From Diabrotica undecimpunctata (Eukaryota > Arthropoda > Insecta > Coleoptera > Chrysomelidae), in contig NC_092806.1 in NCBI RefSeq assembly GCF_040954645.1, forward strand, positions 78,525,641-78,589,640: a stretch of DNA of 64,000 bases, given 5' to 3'. The number at the start of each line of letters is the position of its first letter. Positions within the stretch are counted from its first letter, which is position 1. Position numbers and translations under genes: made by a program. Below are positions 1 through 10,938 of this stretch, in pieces. The notes under the pieces were generated by a model. That model worked only from the letters and a program-made list of their open reading frames with translations, had not been told where the DNA came from and made no database searches.

Positions 1-1136
1 TTTTCCCCGTGTAGTGGGGGGATTGGTTTTCTGTCGGTTCTCAAAATCCTCTGGAGTCTCCAGAGGTTTTGCATGTGTGGTCCTTGTTCTTCCATATCTC
101 TTATGTGATTTTCCTAGCTTTCACTACGGTGTTGTTGTAGTGCTGTTTTGACCTCTCTGTTTAGTCTGTTTGATCTGTTTTTGTCTGCCTGATTCCTTGT
201 CCTTCTTGCTGTCTGCTTTGCTCTGTTCTTTTCCCTTATCAAGTCTTTTATTGCTTGTGGTATATCCTTAAATCTTCCAGAATGCATTTCTACTTCCTCT
301 TCTGTAGTGCTGTTTCTGAGCGCTTGTTGGATGATGTTTTCCAACTCTAGGGCTTTAACTTCTATTTCTCGTGGGGTTTCTATCACTGGAACTATATTTA
401 TTCCAGTGCTCACGAGTCTCTTAAAATTTGTCCATTTTGTTTTCTTTTTAATTCTTCTGATTGTGCTTTCTTCCTCCCACGTTCCTAGTTCTAATAGGAT
501 GGGATTGTAGTCGGTTGTGCCTTCGTTTAACGTTTGTAGTTCTGTTTGTAGTCCTAGATTTTTTGCTACTACTATATCTATGTGTGTGGGAAGTCCGTTT
601 CCTGGATAGTGAGTAGGGTCTGTTGGGCCCATTGCCATAATGTCGTCATTATTTTCGATGTATGTGTTTAATAGTCTTCCATTTCGGTTCGTAGCTCTGT
701 CGTTCCAATTAGGGGATCTTGCGTTTAGGTCTCCTATTATTATTGAGGGTTCATTATTTAAGAACGTGTTCAGGTCGTCGTCGATCAGTAGATCTTGTGG
801 TCTCACGTAGGCGGAGGTAATGTTGACTTCTCCTTGCCTCATTTGTATTCTTACTGTTGTTGCTTGCATAGTGTTTAGTTGCACTGTTATTAATCTGATA
901 TGCTCTATGCCTTTTTTCACTAAGATTGCTGTGCCACCTGATCTTGCTGTGTTGTCGTTCCTATATATGTCGTATCCTGGGAATTTTATACTTATGTTGT
1001 TTGTAAGTTTCGTTTCTTGTATTGCAACGACATCCATTTCGTATCTGTTGACCAGTTCGTCCAGTATATTCTGGTTGGTCCTTATGCCTCCTGGATTCCA
1101 GGAGCCTATCCTCAAGTATCCCCTATTTGCTTGCAC
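1..1136 (-). pseudogene. LINE ORF2, endonuclease domain, partial with one in-frame stop
   Basis: This is the endonuclease/reverse transcriptase ORF; only the N-terminal endonuclease part lies in the window. Visible endonuclease motifs are SWNPGG near the start, AIQETK at about residue 40, GDLNARSPNW at about residue 135 and HIDIVVA at about residue 185 (the D-H type catalytic motifs of the EEP family). The frame is closed by a TAG at 114-116, but the same frame continues open to base 1 with plausible coding sequence (NHIRDMEEQGPHMQ), so the TAG looks like a point nonsense mutation, perhaps of a TGG. No ATG starts the frame. The first start-like codon is a GTG at 1136, and the frame is -1 relative to ORF1. 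Confidence 0.85.
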
Positions 1137-2710
1137 TAGTTCAGTGCTAGCTTTATGTCTGCTATCGCCTCGTTGACTACTCTAGTTAGTAACTCTTTCA
1201 CAGAGTTAACTAGGCCGTCTTGATGTTGCCTTGAGATAAGGATGGTGTTTTCCTTTTCTTGTGCTTTTGCTGTCTGGGCGTATGAGGGGCCGCCGGGAGT
1301 GATTTGTGGCCTTCTTTGTGCCGTTGCATTTTGTCTTTGTTGGGGCTGCTGTTGACGTCCCCATGTAGGGCATCTTGGGCATCCCCTGAAATTGGCTGGG
1401 TGTTGTCCTTGGCAATTTGCACATTTTGCCTTTTGGTCTTTGGGCAATTGGCAGCTTTTACTGGAGTGTTCCTCTCCGCATTTTACGCAGCGAGGTGCTT
1501 TAAAGCACGCTCTCTGCGCGTGATGGTAACCCTGGCAGTTGAAGCACTGTGTGGGCCCTGTTGCTTTTCGTAAGTCCTCTATTTTTATTTTCATATGCAT
1601 CAGGTTAGTGATGCTTTTTAGCTTTTCGGTGTCCTCCCTCTCCACCGTCATGACAAACATTGGTAAATGTCTCCTGTCGCTCTTTCTTGAAGTCATGTTC
1701 TTAATCGACACGACTTCTATTTCATATTCATCTCTAATGGCCTCGAACATCTCAGTCGTGTTCGTAGTTGGAGGTAACCCTCTCAAAACCATGCTTGGTT
1801 TAATATCCTCTTCCAGTGGGAATGCAATCCATTGTATTGGATTGTCTTCATTGAATTTCTCAATGATTTTTACCATTTTGCGGTAGTCTTCGGGGTTCTT
1901 GGCTTGGATGAGTGTTTCCCTGCCACTTCTCGACAGCTTGTTCGCTGTGATAACTTGCTGTTTCTGTGCAATACTTAGTATTGCACCCGTGTATCTCACA
2001 CTCTGTAATTTGATTACAGGTGCTTCTTCGATGTCCATCTGTGACGGAGACGGAGGACGCCGATCGGCTTTTGCTTCACCTTCCTGATGTTGTTTCGGAG
2101 GGGTGAGGGGTGGGAAATCTTCTTTTCTTCCTTTTGTTGTTTTTTCCACTTTTTGCGTATTTTTTGGGATTGTTCCCGTAGCTTCGGCTTGTGTATTTTT
2201 TGGAATGGCTCCTGTGGACTTTTGTTTCTTTTTTCCTCGGGTTTTCGGGTTTTTCTCTGGTTTCGCCTGATTTTTCAGGTTATCTTCGTTTTTGTTTTTC
2301 TGCGCCTGGTTTTCCAGGTTTTCCTCGGGATTTGTCGAGTTCAGTTGATTGAACTTTTTGTCCATATGCTCGATGATGGACTTTTGTGAGGCTACCATTG
2401 TGTCTTGGAGCTCTTCTATCTTTTTTCGTAAAGATGCTATTTCTGCATCTTTCTCCTTTAGTAAAATCCTGAGTGCTTGTAGTTCAGACTTTTCGTCCTC
2501 ACTACTTCTTTGTCTGGTCCTTTTTTGTGTCAGCCTTTTAGGTGTATCTTCGTCAGTAGTTACTGATTCTACTTCGCGGTTTCCCTCCGCTCTGTCTTTT
2601 GTCCTCTTCTTCTTGTTTTTGGGACGTTTGAATTCCCCTTCGTTGTCTGGCTTCTCCTCGTCTATCGGTAGCTCCTTGAAAACCTCGTAGTTAGCGCTGT
2701 CGTCGTCCAT
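1136..2710 (-). CDS. LINE ORF1, gag-like nucleic-acid chaperone
   Basis: 524 codons, intact. The N-terminal third is highly charged (Lys/Glu/Asp-rich) with a coiled-coil-like stretch at about residues 75-115. The middle is a Pro/Gln/Lys linker, followed by the globular pre-knuckle region usual for Jockey-type ORF1 proteins. Three zinc knuckles lie in tandem near residues 390-450: CFNCQGYHHAQRAC, CVKCGEEHSSKSC and CANCQGQHPANFRGC. Such proteins bind the element RNA and escort it for target-primed reverse transcription. The ORF ends with TAG at 1136-1138, overlapping the ORF2 frame by a few bases. Confidence 0.88.
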   Translation of the reverse strand: MDDDSANYEVFKELPIDEEKPDNEGEFKRPKNKKKRTKDRAEGNREVESVTTDEDTPKRLTQKRTRQRSSEDEKSELQALRILLKEKDAEIASLRKKIEELQDTMVASQKSIIEHMDKKFNQLNSTNPEENLENQAQKNKNEDNLKNQAKPEKNPKTRGKKKQKSTGAIPKNTQAEATGTIPKNTQKVEKTTKGRKEDFPPLTPPKQHQEGEAKADRRPPSPSQMDIEEAPVIKLQSVRYTGAILSIAQKQQVITANKLSRSGRETLIQAKNPEDYRKMVKIIEKFNEDNPIQWIAFPLEEDIKPSMVLRGLPPTTNTTEMFEAIRDEYEIEVVSIKNMTSRKSDRRHLPMFVMTVEREDTEKLKSITNLMHMKIKIEDLRKATGPTQCFNCQGYHHAQRACFKAPRCVKCGEEHSSKSCQLPKDQKAKCANCQGQHPANFRGCPRCPTWGRQQQPQQRQNATAQRRPQITPGGPSYAQTAKAQEKENTILISRQHQDGLVNSVKELLTRVVNEAIADIKLALN

Positions 2711-3005
2711 GGGGGGTAGTGCGTCGTAGATGTTACAGTGGAGTTTCCTCTAACTGTAACCATATGGGGTGGGACTGGGGGCTGTTTTTCTGTCAGGCGG
2801 GGATCGAGAGCGATCCATTTTGGGGGACGGATGTCTTAACGTGAAAGAGGGCTTTTTTGTCATCCGTCTGGCCCGTTGCCAGCACGGTTTCTGGGTGCCA
2901 CCCAGTGACCTCTTACGCGGTAGTTCACGCTTTAGGCAGAACTAAAGCGGGGATCCTCTTGATTTTCTCACTTCTCTGACCCTGGGGCTGTGTCTGCCAG
3001 ATATA
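2711..3005 (-). promoter_or_regulatory. 5' leader of the Jockey-type LINE
   Basis: Noncoding, GC-richer than its surroundings, directly upstream of ORF1. LINEs of this type use internal promoters in this region, but I recognise no specific element, so a promoter is inference from position. Confidence 0.4.
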
Positions 3006-3019
3006 GAGTTCTAAACAAC

Positions 3020-5060
3020 TATATCCTTAGATAGACTTATCGAAAAATGTATCCTTTGCTCTGTCCCTGCTATACCGCCTACTATACCCCCAGATGTTTT
3101 TGAGCCATCAATTTACCAGGTGGCTTCTACTTGTATAGATAGATAGATAGATAGCACCAGTGGTTTTAGGCGTTGTAATACTGTCTTTTTTGTGAAGGTG
3201 GTGATTTGTGATTTTTGAGCATTGACTGTTAGTCTCTCTTGTTTACACCAGTTATCAACTATATTTAGGGCTTCTTTTAGTTACAACCTGGGCGAGTTAG
3301 CCCTTGAGACGATTGCAATATCGCCAGCTTATCCTAGACAGAAAAGTCTTTTTGTGGACAGATTTTTGAGAAGATCATCTACCAAGGTTGCCCAAAGTAG
3401 AGGTGACAGAACTTCTCCTTGTGGACAGCCTACACCTGCTCTTTCTTAGATAGTTGCTTTAGCGAGAGTTGATATTACTATCCCATTCTCCAGGGATGCC
3501 CTTATCCGTCTGCATATTACCACAAGTGTGCTTCGTCTACTCATGGCTTTAACCAAAGAGTTGGTTTTAACATTATTAAATTCCCCTTCAATATCTAAAA
3601 TAGCGGCCATTGCTATATCTTTGTCATCTATTGAGTTTGATATAAGCCTATTTAGATTATCCAACGCTGAGTCCGTAGATTTGCCAGATTGGTATGCATA
3701 TTGGCGATTGCTTGGAGGATTATCTTTTAGAACTTCATCTCTTATGTATCTATCCAGAAGTCTTTCCAGCGTTTTTAATAGAAAAGACGATAAGATTATT
3801 GGTCTATGGGACTTTGGTGTTAGATCTGATACTTTACCTACCTTGGGCAAGTATATGACTAACTTTTTGCCATATTTCCGGTACGATCCCTGGCTTTGTG
3901 GATTTTGCATATGTGTGATATCATGAACTCTAATCGCATATCCAAAAGTATTGGATATATTTATCTCTCCCTGGAGACTTATGTAGCTAAAATTTATTGA
4001 CATCCCATCTAATTCTGGTTGGTCTTGTGATTGATGTGGCTATTTCTCAATCTATAGAACTTGGCCTAGTCGGACTTTGGTCTATGTTGGTTCGCCTATC
4101 TGCATCATTTAGAATTGTTGAGGCCGGAAAGTGCGTGTTTATGAGTTCTCTCTAAGACTATCTTCTTAAGTCCCCGTAAATTTGTCATAAGCTTTCTTTA
4201 GGAAAATGACTTCTTTAATGGTAGAACCATCGGATGCGAGGACTTTATGGATTTGAGAGCAGGTATATCTGTAATCTCCTTGAAAATTTCTCTCCATGAA
4301 TTTTTTTTTGGCCTTCGAATTTCTTTATTGTAAAGCGGTCGCTTATACCTGTATGCATCCCAGTCTTCGTTAAATAGGGTTCGGATTTCTGCCCTTAGCT
4401 TTTTTAAACCCTTATTCCTCCAGACTATTACTGCCTATATTTTTCCTTGTTTATTCCGGACAGTTTTCCGCCATATTAGCTGTGCTCACCATTTCTGCTG
4501 CCGAATTTATAGCATCTACGCCTTTAAACAAGTTCGCGCTTTCCCGAGATTTCTGGAGGGATTCTCTGCATCCTATCCAGTTTGTATCTGTAGGATTTAT
4601 GTATTTAATTTCCGATGGAAATAAATTGAGGTCAAATTGTATATGTTTATGATTCCATCATGAGGATTCATAAGACACATACCAATTTGTTATATTATCG
4701 CTTACTTTGCTTGTGCAGAATGTTAAATCTATTACTTTGGTTTATTTCCTATATTGGATATAATTAAACCTTCAGGTAGGATAAAATTCAAAATAGACTC
4801 ACCCCTTGCGTTAATGTTGTATGGTGTGCGTTGGCATCACATCCTAGAATTAGCTGTAATCCTTTACCTAGGCAATATGCAACTATATCGCTCATAATGC
4901 TTGGTGGACCTAGACCCTCATCACCACCAGTTTCTTCTCTCCTACATCGGCGGAAACCTTGTTTGGTTTATAAGCCAGCAATCTTCTCGCCTATTCTTCA
5001 GGGCTCTTGCCGGAAGGCAATATCAATGACTTCTTGTTCCACACTTCTAACTAACGTTAC
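3020..5060 (-). pseudogene. Broken EN-RT-RNase H ORF2 of the R1/LOA-like LINE
   Basis: Recognisable pieces are the endonuclease block around LILGCDANAHH (near 4830), the linker and RT start at about 4600-4200, and an open stretch at 3446-4003. That stretch contains RT motifs: HRPIILSSFLLKTLERLLDRY, then AYQSGKSTDSAL, then AAILDIEGEFNNV. Next come GCPQGEVLSPLLW (near 3420) and the catalytic region near 3325, where the expected YADD has decayed and carries a stop just before AGDIAIV. RNase H begins with TW, a damaged codon and DGSKTSGG. At least six lesions are visible, so it is a pseudogene. Confidence 0.75.
3136..3154. repeat. (TAGA)n microsatellite
   Basis: Nearly five perfect tetranucleotide units inside the decayed LINE, between the RT C-terminus and the RNase H start. 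Confidence 0.95.
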
Positions 5061-5379
5061 TGATGCGGCTTTTGCGTGTTGAAGATTGGTCTACAGGAGC
5101 CTTATTTGTCTCTTCAGTAAGAAGAGTTGTCCGGTTCTGGTTTCCTGGGCTTTCCTTCTTCTGTGGTTACAAGGCACTTTTGGGCACCTGAACCTCCATG
5201 TGTGGGGAAGTTTTACCTGTTTCACTGTAGTGAGTTGCTCTAGTGTTCTCTACCTCTAGTGTTTATGTCTTCCCTTATTTGTATCGAAAAGTTAACCTTT
5301 CCTCTCCGAAAAAGATGACAATTTGAATTCATGGAGCTCTTCTAGAGATTCAGAATCTATTAAGAAGGTCCATAAAATC

Positions 5380-6240
5380 CCTTTGTCTGAAGGTTTGCTT
5401 TCCCATACTCTCCATAGATGTGTCCTGAGCCCATGAATAATTTCTTATTCTTAGTCTATTAAGGATCCTTTTAACTCAAGACGTTCTACGTCTTCATCCT
5501 GTACGAATTCAGTGCATAAGTGTGGCTTGGGTATATCTTCCCCCTCCAAAGCCTTGATTTATATCGGGGTTGAAATCACCTCCTTTAGCCACCTCGCACT
5601 TGTGTGATTTGCACAGTTTAAGTTTTAGGAAATCCGGCCTGTAGCTACTTTTCACGAAGCGAACCTGAGGTACTGCTTCAGTAATTTCTTCATAAGATGG
5701 CTTTTTGGACTACTACAACCTTAACAGAAGCGGCAGCTTCGCCGAAAGTCACATTTTCACTTTTTGGCCTTTTCGCTTTTCGTTGGCTTTCGGGTGGTGT
5801 GCTTTCGCTTGACCTTGACTGTTTTGGACCTCCCGCCTTCTGAATTTATTTTTGTTTTTTTATGACCTGTAATGGCTTTGACAACAATTCTTGCTCTTGC
5901 AGCAGCCTTGGTAAAATCAACCTTGATTACAGCACTTTTGGCTTGTATATAATCTTGGTTTAGTTTCGCCAGTTTACTTATTTTGGCTTTAGAGATGCCA
6001 GATAGCTTGAGAGATGCCAGATAGCCTTCTTAATTTGTTTTTGCTATTTCACAGCTTGTAATGGCTTTGGCGACAACTCTTTTGCCTTACTGATTTTGTG
6101 GTTTCCTGTTTTTCAGCATGGGAGGTGTCTTTAGATCTTCCTGGCCTTCGGCTTTAGGAACCGTGGTTTTGGCTTTAAAGTTACCTGGCCTTTTGGCCTC
6201 GGAAACTCTTTGGTTCTGAGTTTTTTCGTTTTCATTTCGT
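5380..6240 (-). pseudogene. Probable ORF1 remnant of the R1/LOA-like LINE
   Basis: Minus-strand frames contain long Lys/Ala/Val-rich coding-like stretches, for example SGISKAKISKLAKLNQ near 5980 and AAARARIVVKAITG near 5900, followed nearer 5450 by an acidic segment. Position just upstream of the endonuclease fits ORF1. I recognise no named domain with certainty; the tail resembles uncharacterised ORF1 proteins of beetle LINEs only in composition. Several stops and frame changes break it. Confidence 0.45.
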
Positions 6241-6477
6241 TTAGCCATATTGGTCCCACGAGTAGCTATGGAAAGACAGTCCCCCTCTCGCAGAGCCTTT
6301 TTAATGCCTTTAAGCTATTTTTATTAGAATCTATGGAAATTAACACATTTAAAAATACAGACATAATTCTGAATGACCAACCTATTCAGTTTTCGCCTCC
6401 TCAACCTATTCAGTTCTTCTTCTTCTTCTTCTACCTCTTTATAAGGAATTCTGCTTGTTCATTGTCGGATTAATACT

Positions 6478-7090
6478 TCTATGGAAGGTTGTGACTCCAT
6501 CTTTTGCGCGGCCGTCCGATACTTGTTTTACCGATTGGTGACCTTCGATCTCTCAGTGTATTGCCTGTAATTCTTCTCAGTACTCTCATCTATGCCGTTT
6601 CCAGTAGCCTTTGCGTTGTGACTGTGTCGGGTCTTGTTTCTGAGGCATATGTCATTATTGGTCTTACACTGGCTTTATAAATTCTTGACTTCATCTTAGT
6701 GTTAATGTGTCTGTTTCGCCATATAGTGTTATTAAGGGATCCTGTCACTCTATTTGCTTTTTGTAATTGATCTCTCACTTCTTTGTCCAGGTCTCCATAG
6801 CTGGACAGTGTATTTTTATAGGTTCTGTAAGTTGTCCATCTATTCTGACTTCCATTTTGTTGTTTTGGTAGATGTTTTCGATAATTTTTATAATATTTAG
6901 GGGAACTTCTCTATTGTACAGACCGTTACAGGATGGATTACATCTTTGAGTCTTACTCTGTCAAACGCTTTCTTTAGAATAATCAGACACAGGAATGCTG
7001 GTCTATTATACTCTAGTGATTTCTCAGTAATTTGCTTTATGTTTAGGTAAAGACTATAAAGTGTAAACACATACAAATAGATCACTTGAG
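6478..7090 (-). pseudogene. LINE reverse transcriptase fragment with internal deletions
   Basis: From 7085 downward the minus strand encodes an RT palm segment (ITEKSLEYNRPAFLCL, then KKAFDRVRLKDVI, an FIDLEKAFD-type motif A). It runs through MEVRIDGQLTEPI and then jumps directly to the C-terminal region (IYKASVRPIMTYASETR, 6590-6778) and the tail GRPRKRWSHN (near 6505). The palm segment with the catalytic YADD is missing between these blocks, and a second deletion lies just before the GRPRKRW tail. Confidence 0.75.
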
Positions 7091-7230
7091 ATAGGCGCTT
7101 TCAGTGTTTTATTGTTATATAAGATGAATTTCCATCCAGTAACGGTCGAATCCATCACTTATTCAAGAAAAAGCTTATGAATACCAAATAGACCTATATA
7201 ACATGTATAAAGGCTTTAAATAAGCTTTTG

Positions 7231-8280
7231 CTAGTATGAAAAGAAACAAGAAGATATATAAGAGGAAGATATTCGTAATCTAGGTATACCTAACAAATAT
7301 ATCAGCCTCATAAAAATGACTTTGCATGGTTCAAAAGCCGCAGTTAGAGTAAATGGAGAACTGACTCCCCTATTTGACATCAACGTGGGAGTAAGACAGG
7401 AAGACGCAGTATTAATCATGCTGTTCAACCTAGTTCGTGAGGTAGTCATCAGAAAAACCAATCTAACCGGCCATATAAATACCAAATCAGTACAAATTAC
7501 TGCATATGCAGATGATGTAGCTCTTATTAGTAGGAGCAAGCAACGAATAATGGAAGTGTTTAAGGCAATTAATCCTGAGGCACGAAAAAGAGGGTTTGAG
7601 ATAAGCGAAACAAAAATCAAGTAAATAACAGTCAAAATAACACCTGACAATGCAAATAATGGCAATAGACAAATATACCATCGAACGTATGGATGACTTT
7701 ACATATCTGGGCACAGAAATCAATTAAAAGAATTTGGTAAGTAGCGAAATTAATGCAAATTAAGAATATGCTAATAAAAGATTGATGACGTCCAAATTAT
7801 TAGACAAAAGAACCAAAATGACTATCTACTGAACATTAATTAGACCCCTAATAACCTATGGTTGTGAGGCCTGGGTTATGACAAAAAGATGAACTGCAAC
7901 CCAAGACATTCGAGAGAAAGATACTGAGAAAAGTATACGGCCTTGTGCAAGAGGATGACGGCACATGGAGAATCAGGAGAAACATCGAGATTAATAAATT
8001 GAATGAAGGGCACGATATTCTTCATCTTCTTCAAGTGCCCTGTCCGTTGCGAACGTTGGCTATTAACATGGCAATTCTGATCTTGTTTGCGGCGCTTCTG
8101 AATAGTTCGACCGATGTGAGCCCGAACCACTTCCACCCAGAACGAGATAATTGGATGATGTGGAAGGCGATCTGAAAACTATAAATGTAAGACAATGGAG
8201 GAGAAGGGCACAAGTGAAGTCTGAATGGAAGTACATTGCCAGACAGGCAAAGACCAATCCAGAATTATGATATCAAAAGA
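7231..8280 (+). pseudogene. LINE reverse transcriptase C-terminal half, decayed
   Basis: An open stretch at 7316-7624 carries RT motifs: INVGVRQEDAVLIMLFN (normally GVRQGD) and the catalytic TAYADDVALIS near 7505. Downstream, broken frames continue with a C-terminal region (RQIYHRTYG; DDVEGDLKTINVRQWRRRAQ near 8160-8200) to about 8280, ending in an AGAAGAA-rich tail. A foreign piece at 8010-8155 interrupts it. Stops and frameshifts after 7624 make it a pseudogene. Confidence 0.75.
8010..8155 (-). mobile_element. Antisense 3' tail of another LINE inserted in the RT remnant
   Basis: On the minus strand this block reads FGLTSVELFRSAANKIR followed by IAMLIANVRNGQGT and a stop, then a GAAGAAGA-like tail. 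This matches the extreme C-terminus seen in a related form in the LINE at 58630-60660. It is a severely 5'-truncated copy, inserted opposite to the surrounding RT gene and replacing part of it. Confidence 0.6.
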
Positions 8281-8650
8281 AGAAGAAAAAGAAGATAGTT
8301 GGAGGAAGGTATCAATAGAATTTAGTGAAATCCCTAAATATTAGCCAACCTTTGCATTTAGTACTTCGAGATTTGGATTATTTTTTCAGAATAGCAAACC
8401 TTAACATTGATCGGTTTCTTTCTCCAGGTCTATTTTAAAGTTCTAGTTTTATTCCGTTGATAAGTTTGTACTATCTACGAGTGTATTTATGCTAATTCAT
8501 GATGAGTTTACCTATACCTGAAGCTCACCATTACCTCATGTTCCCAACATTTCAGAAACATATAGAATACTAGCAAATGTCTGTTATCAGGGTGGATCAT
8601 AATACGATAAAACTACGCTTATATTCAGAAGGTACTTAACTGAAAAATTA
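8281..8650. other. AT-rich spacer, nothing recognised
   Basis: No open frame, repeat or TE motif that I can support. Confidence 0.5.
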
Positions 8651-8658
8651 TTTTTTAG

Positions 8659-8971
8659 CTCGCAGATGTCTTTCCTCCCGTTTTTACATCACGTCCATCA
8701 GCAAACTGTATTTTTTAAAACTGGAGTTAAGATCATTCCCAGGCAGTTGTATGAACAATACCGAATTAAGTATTGTACAGTTCAGTTCGAGTCAGATTTG
8801 GTGCACAACTTTCAGAAAGCAGTTAACAAAGAATTAGGATTAATAGAATCATTTAGTCAGTCCTTAAATAACTCCAATCTATTTACATATAGAACAAGTT
8901 TATCATATTTAGAAAAAGAAACTGATTTGCTGTACTTAACGATATATGAAACGATTAATATAAAAAACTGA
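8659..8971 (+). CDS. Possible host terminal exon, unknown product
   Basis: An open frame (ATG at 8666) encodes about 101 residues and looks unlike the TEs nearby, with balanced amino-acid use. It is preceded by a pyrimidine-rich tract with candidate 3' splice sites (TTTTTTAG ending at 8658 and CGCAG ending at 8665). A polyadenylation signal AATAAA lies at 9109-9114, about 140 bases after the stop, as expected for a last exon. I recognise no domain or family. It could equally be a chance open frame. Confidence 0.35.
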
Positions 8972-9359
8972 TGATTTATTTACCCTTGATTTTTTTAAAG
9001 GTATATTGGTTGTCCAAGCTCAAGTTTAAACATGTAATTTAAATTGAATAGTTTATGTGGCATTATATGCGAGAACTACTAGGACCATATGCTGTTCTTA
9101 AAATTTTAAATAAAGATTTTTGTTACAAAATACTTTTAATGGTATATTAGATAGTCTGTCACTTGGTATAGGAAGACAAATGTGCTTACTGTGTATTACC
9201 TATCCTCTCTGTATTTCAGTTCTCTAATTAGGGTTAAACTTGTAGTGAGCTATCGACAAATTGTGAACCGACTATCATATTGAAGAAGAAACAGGTTTTA
9301 AAGCCTACACACAAGAAGCAAGGAAGAAGAATTAATTTTTAAACTTAGAACGTCTAAAG

Positions 9360-9712
9360 CTTACTGCAGCTTTTGTTTTTTTACAACAATTTCTTCTAAA
9401 ACACTTTTTGTTTCATTTTCTTTTCTAACATATTTTTCAATTTTGTTTTAAAGTTGCATTCTTTTATTAATTTTCGCACTTAAAATTTCACCAATATATT
9501 TAACAATTTTTTCACAATCGATTTCATTTTTTTTTTCGTGATTTACTCTATTTGTACCAATTAAAAAATCAAGTGTATTATTTAAATTGAAGGTTTTTCC
9601 AAGGTTTTCATTGGAGGATTCTATTTCCACATTACTCAAACTAGTATCACTATCTATAACAAAATTTTGTTGCTCACGATTTGGTTCATTTTTGTCACTA
9701 ACAGATGGCTAG
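9360..9712 (-). pseudogene. Short coding-like fragment, unknown
   Basis: A minus-strand frame open from about 9712 to 9448 and, after one stop, on to about 9360 encodes a polar, Asn/Glu/Lys-rich peptide (includes GKTFNLNNTLDFLIGTNRVN). Composition is coding-like and the frame resumes after the stop, suggesting a decayed exon or TE fragment. No family recognised. Confidence 0.3.
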
Positions 9713-9949
9713 ACATAAATTTTAGATTATTTTTAAACCAATTGGCTTTACTTTACTTAAATCGTCGAAAATAGGGTGTCCGAACTAGAATTTAAACTTT
9801 CTGTTAAGCTCGGATTATTTTTTGCCACTGGCCCGTTCATGTTGAGATTTTCAAATACAATGATAAATTAACTCAAGAGCTATATTTATATTATATTATT
9901 AGTTGTTATATGAAACTGGTGAAAAATTAATGACCCCAGACAGCCAGAC

Positions 9950-10317
9950 CAAAAGGTGCAGATGCGATAAGTAAGATTTCATCAATTATTTCATTGTAAA
10001 AATTCATTACTGGACATTTAAGACACATCGGGCAGATGGCAATTTAAATTATTTTATACTAAGTACCCGTATACATTTGACTCATATACTTGGCAGGTGC
10101 GAATTTAAATAATGGTATTTAAGACGACCAGAAACTTATTTTAAAAGGTGAATTGTATAAGCTAATTTTTACAAATTAAATACTGGACATTTATTGCATA
10201 GCTGCAGATGGGAATTTAAATTATGTCCAAGTTTGCAAATTATTTTATGAAGATACCCGTATCAGTGTTCATCTGAGTTTTAAAAATAAATACATAAGAT
10301 ACTTGGCAGATGGCAAT
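9950..10317. repeat. Degenerate local repeat with GCAGATGGCAATTTAAAT motif
   Basis: Variants of the motif GGCAGATGGCAATTTAAAT occur near 10031, 10092, 10203 and 10305, and ACCCGTATA recurs near 10066 and 10254. Spacing is irregular (60-110 bases). It abuts the TTAA target of the piggyBac element. Confidence 0.45.
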
Positions 10318-10604
10318 TTAACCCTACGTTAGGTGCGTGGGCTACAATGGTAGCCCAATTTATTTATGAATTTTAATTGGATGATTTATCTCAATTTAAG
10401 TAAAAAAATTTTAAAATTAATAGTTTTATATTGGAATTAGACGATAATATGAAAATAATATAAAATTGCATAATAACCTTGTTTTCTTATTAAAAAAAAT
10501 ATATAACAACATTAAATAATACAACAATCATTACATAGTAATCCTAGGATAAAACAAAAATATAAAGATTAATTTGAAGTTAAAAATTTTTAATGCAAAA
10601 TAGC

Positions 10605-10931
10605 CTAAATTTGCTGCATGCACTCTACACAGATCTCCATCCAATGTTCTTTGCAGGCATATCTTTTACATTTTTCACATTGTTTTCGAGTTGATCTATC
10701 GCGTGTTCGATCACAAAATATACAACGTTTTACTGTATTACGACTTGTCTGAGGGGGTGGTGTTGCCACATCTGTAATGGCTAACAGAACACGGGAGCGC
10801 CGACGAAGTTCCGAAGGGACTTGGGGAATCTTAGATCTAAATTCAATTACACCACAATTAATTAAGTTATGAGCTCTGGTTCTGACATTAGGTGTTTCAA
10901 TTCTCCATTTCGTTTTTTTGTTCTTTCCCAC
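10605..10931 (-). pseudogene. piggyBac transposase C-terminal cysteine-rich domain
   Basis: The last about 45 residues hold the CxxC...CxxC...CxxH...CxxC pattern (CIFC, CEKC, CKEH, CVEC), the zinc-binding domain that recognises piggyBac ends. Upstream sequence (VIEFRSKIPQVPSELRRR) is the linker. The catalytic aspartate core that should precede it is absent, so it cannot catalyse transposition. Confidence 0.8.
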
Positions 10932-10938
10932 AAATCAT

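Larger units (their letters stand above)
1..3005 (-). mobile_element. Jockey-clade non-LTR retrotransposon, 5' part
   Basis: The minus strand carries, in order, a leader of about 300 bases, ORF1 (gag-like with CCHC knuckles) and ORF2 (apurinic-type endonuclease), which leaves the window at base 1. ORF order and the three-knuckle ORF1 are characteristic of the Jockey clade. The right boundary is approximate: RNase H-like coding sequence of another LINE begins just beyond about 3005, so this element seems inserted there. The target duplication cannot be checked because the 3' end is outside the window. Confidence 0.85.
3006..6250 (-). mobile_element. Decayed R1/LOA-like non-LTR retrotransposon
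   Basis: Reading right to left on the minus strand, broken frames show a Lys/Ala-rich ORF1-like stretch (about 6240-5380), an endonuclease with the motif LGCDANAHH (near 4830), a reverse transcriptase (4003 to about 3240) and an RNase H start (DGSKTSGG near 3095). This domain order and the GCDANAHH motif are typical of R1/LOA-like elements. Many frameshifts and stops are present. The copy is cut at about 3005 by the Jockey-type element. Confidence 0.7.

Noticed and set aside
820..2690. Several plus-strand frames over the LINE ORF1/ORF2
   Set aside because: Antisense shadows of the minus-strand LINE genes.
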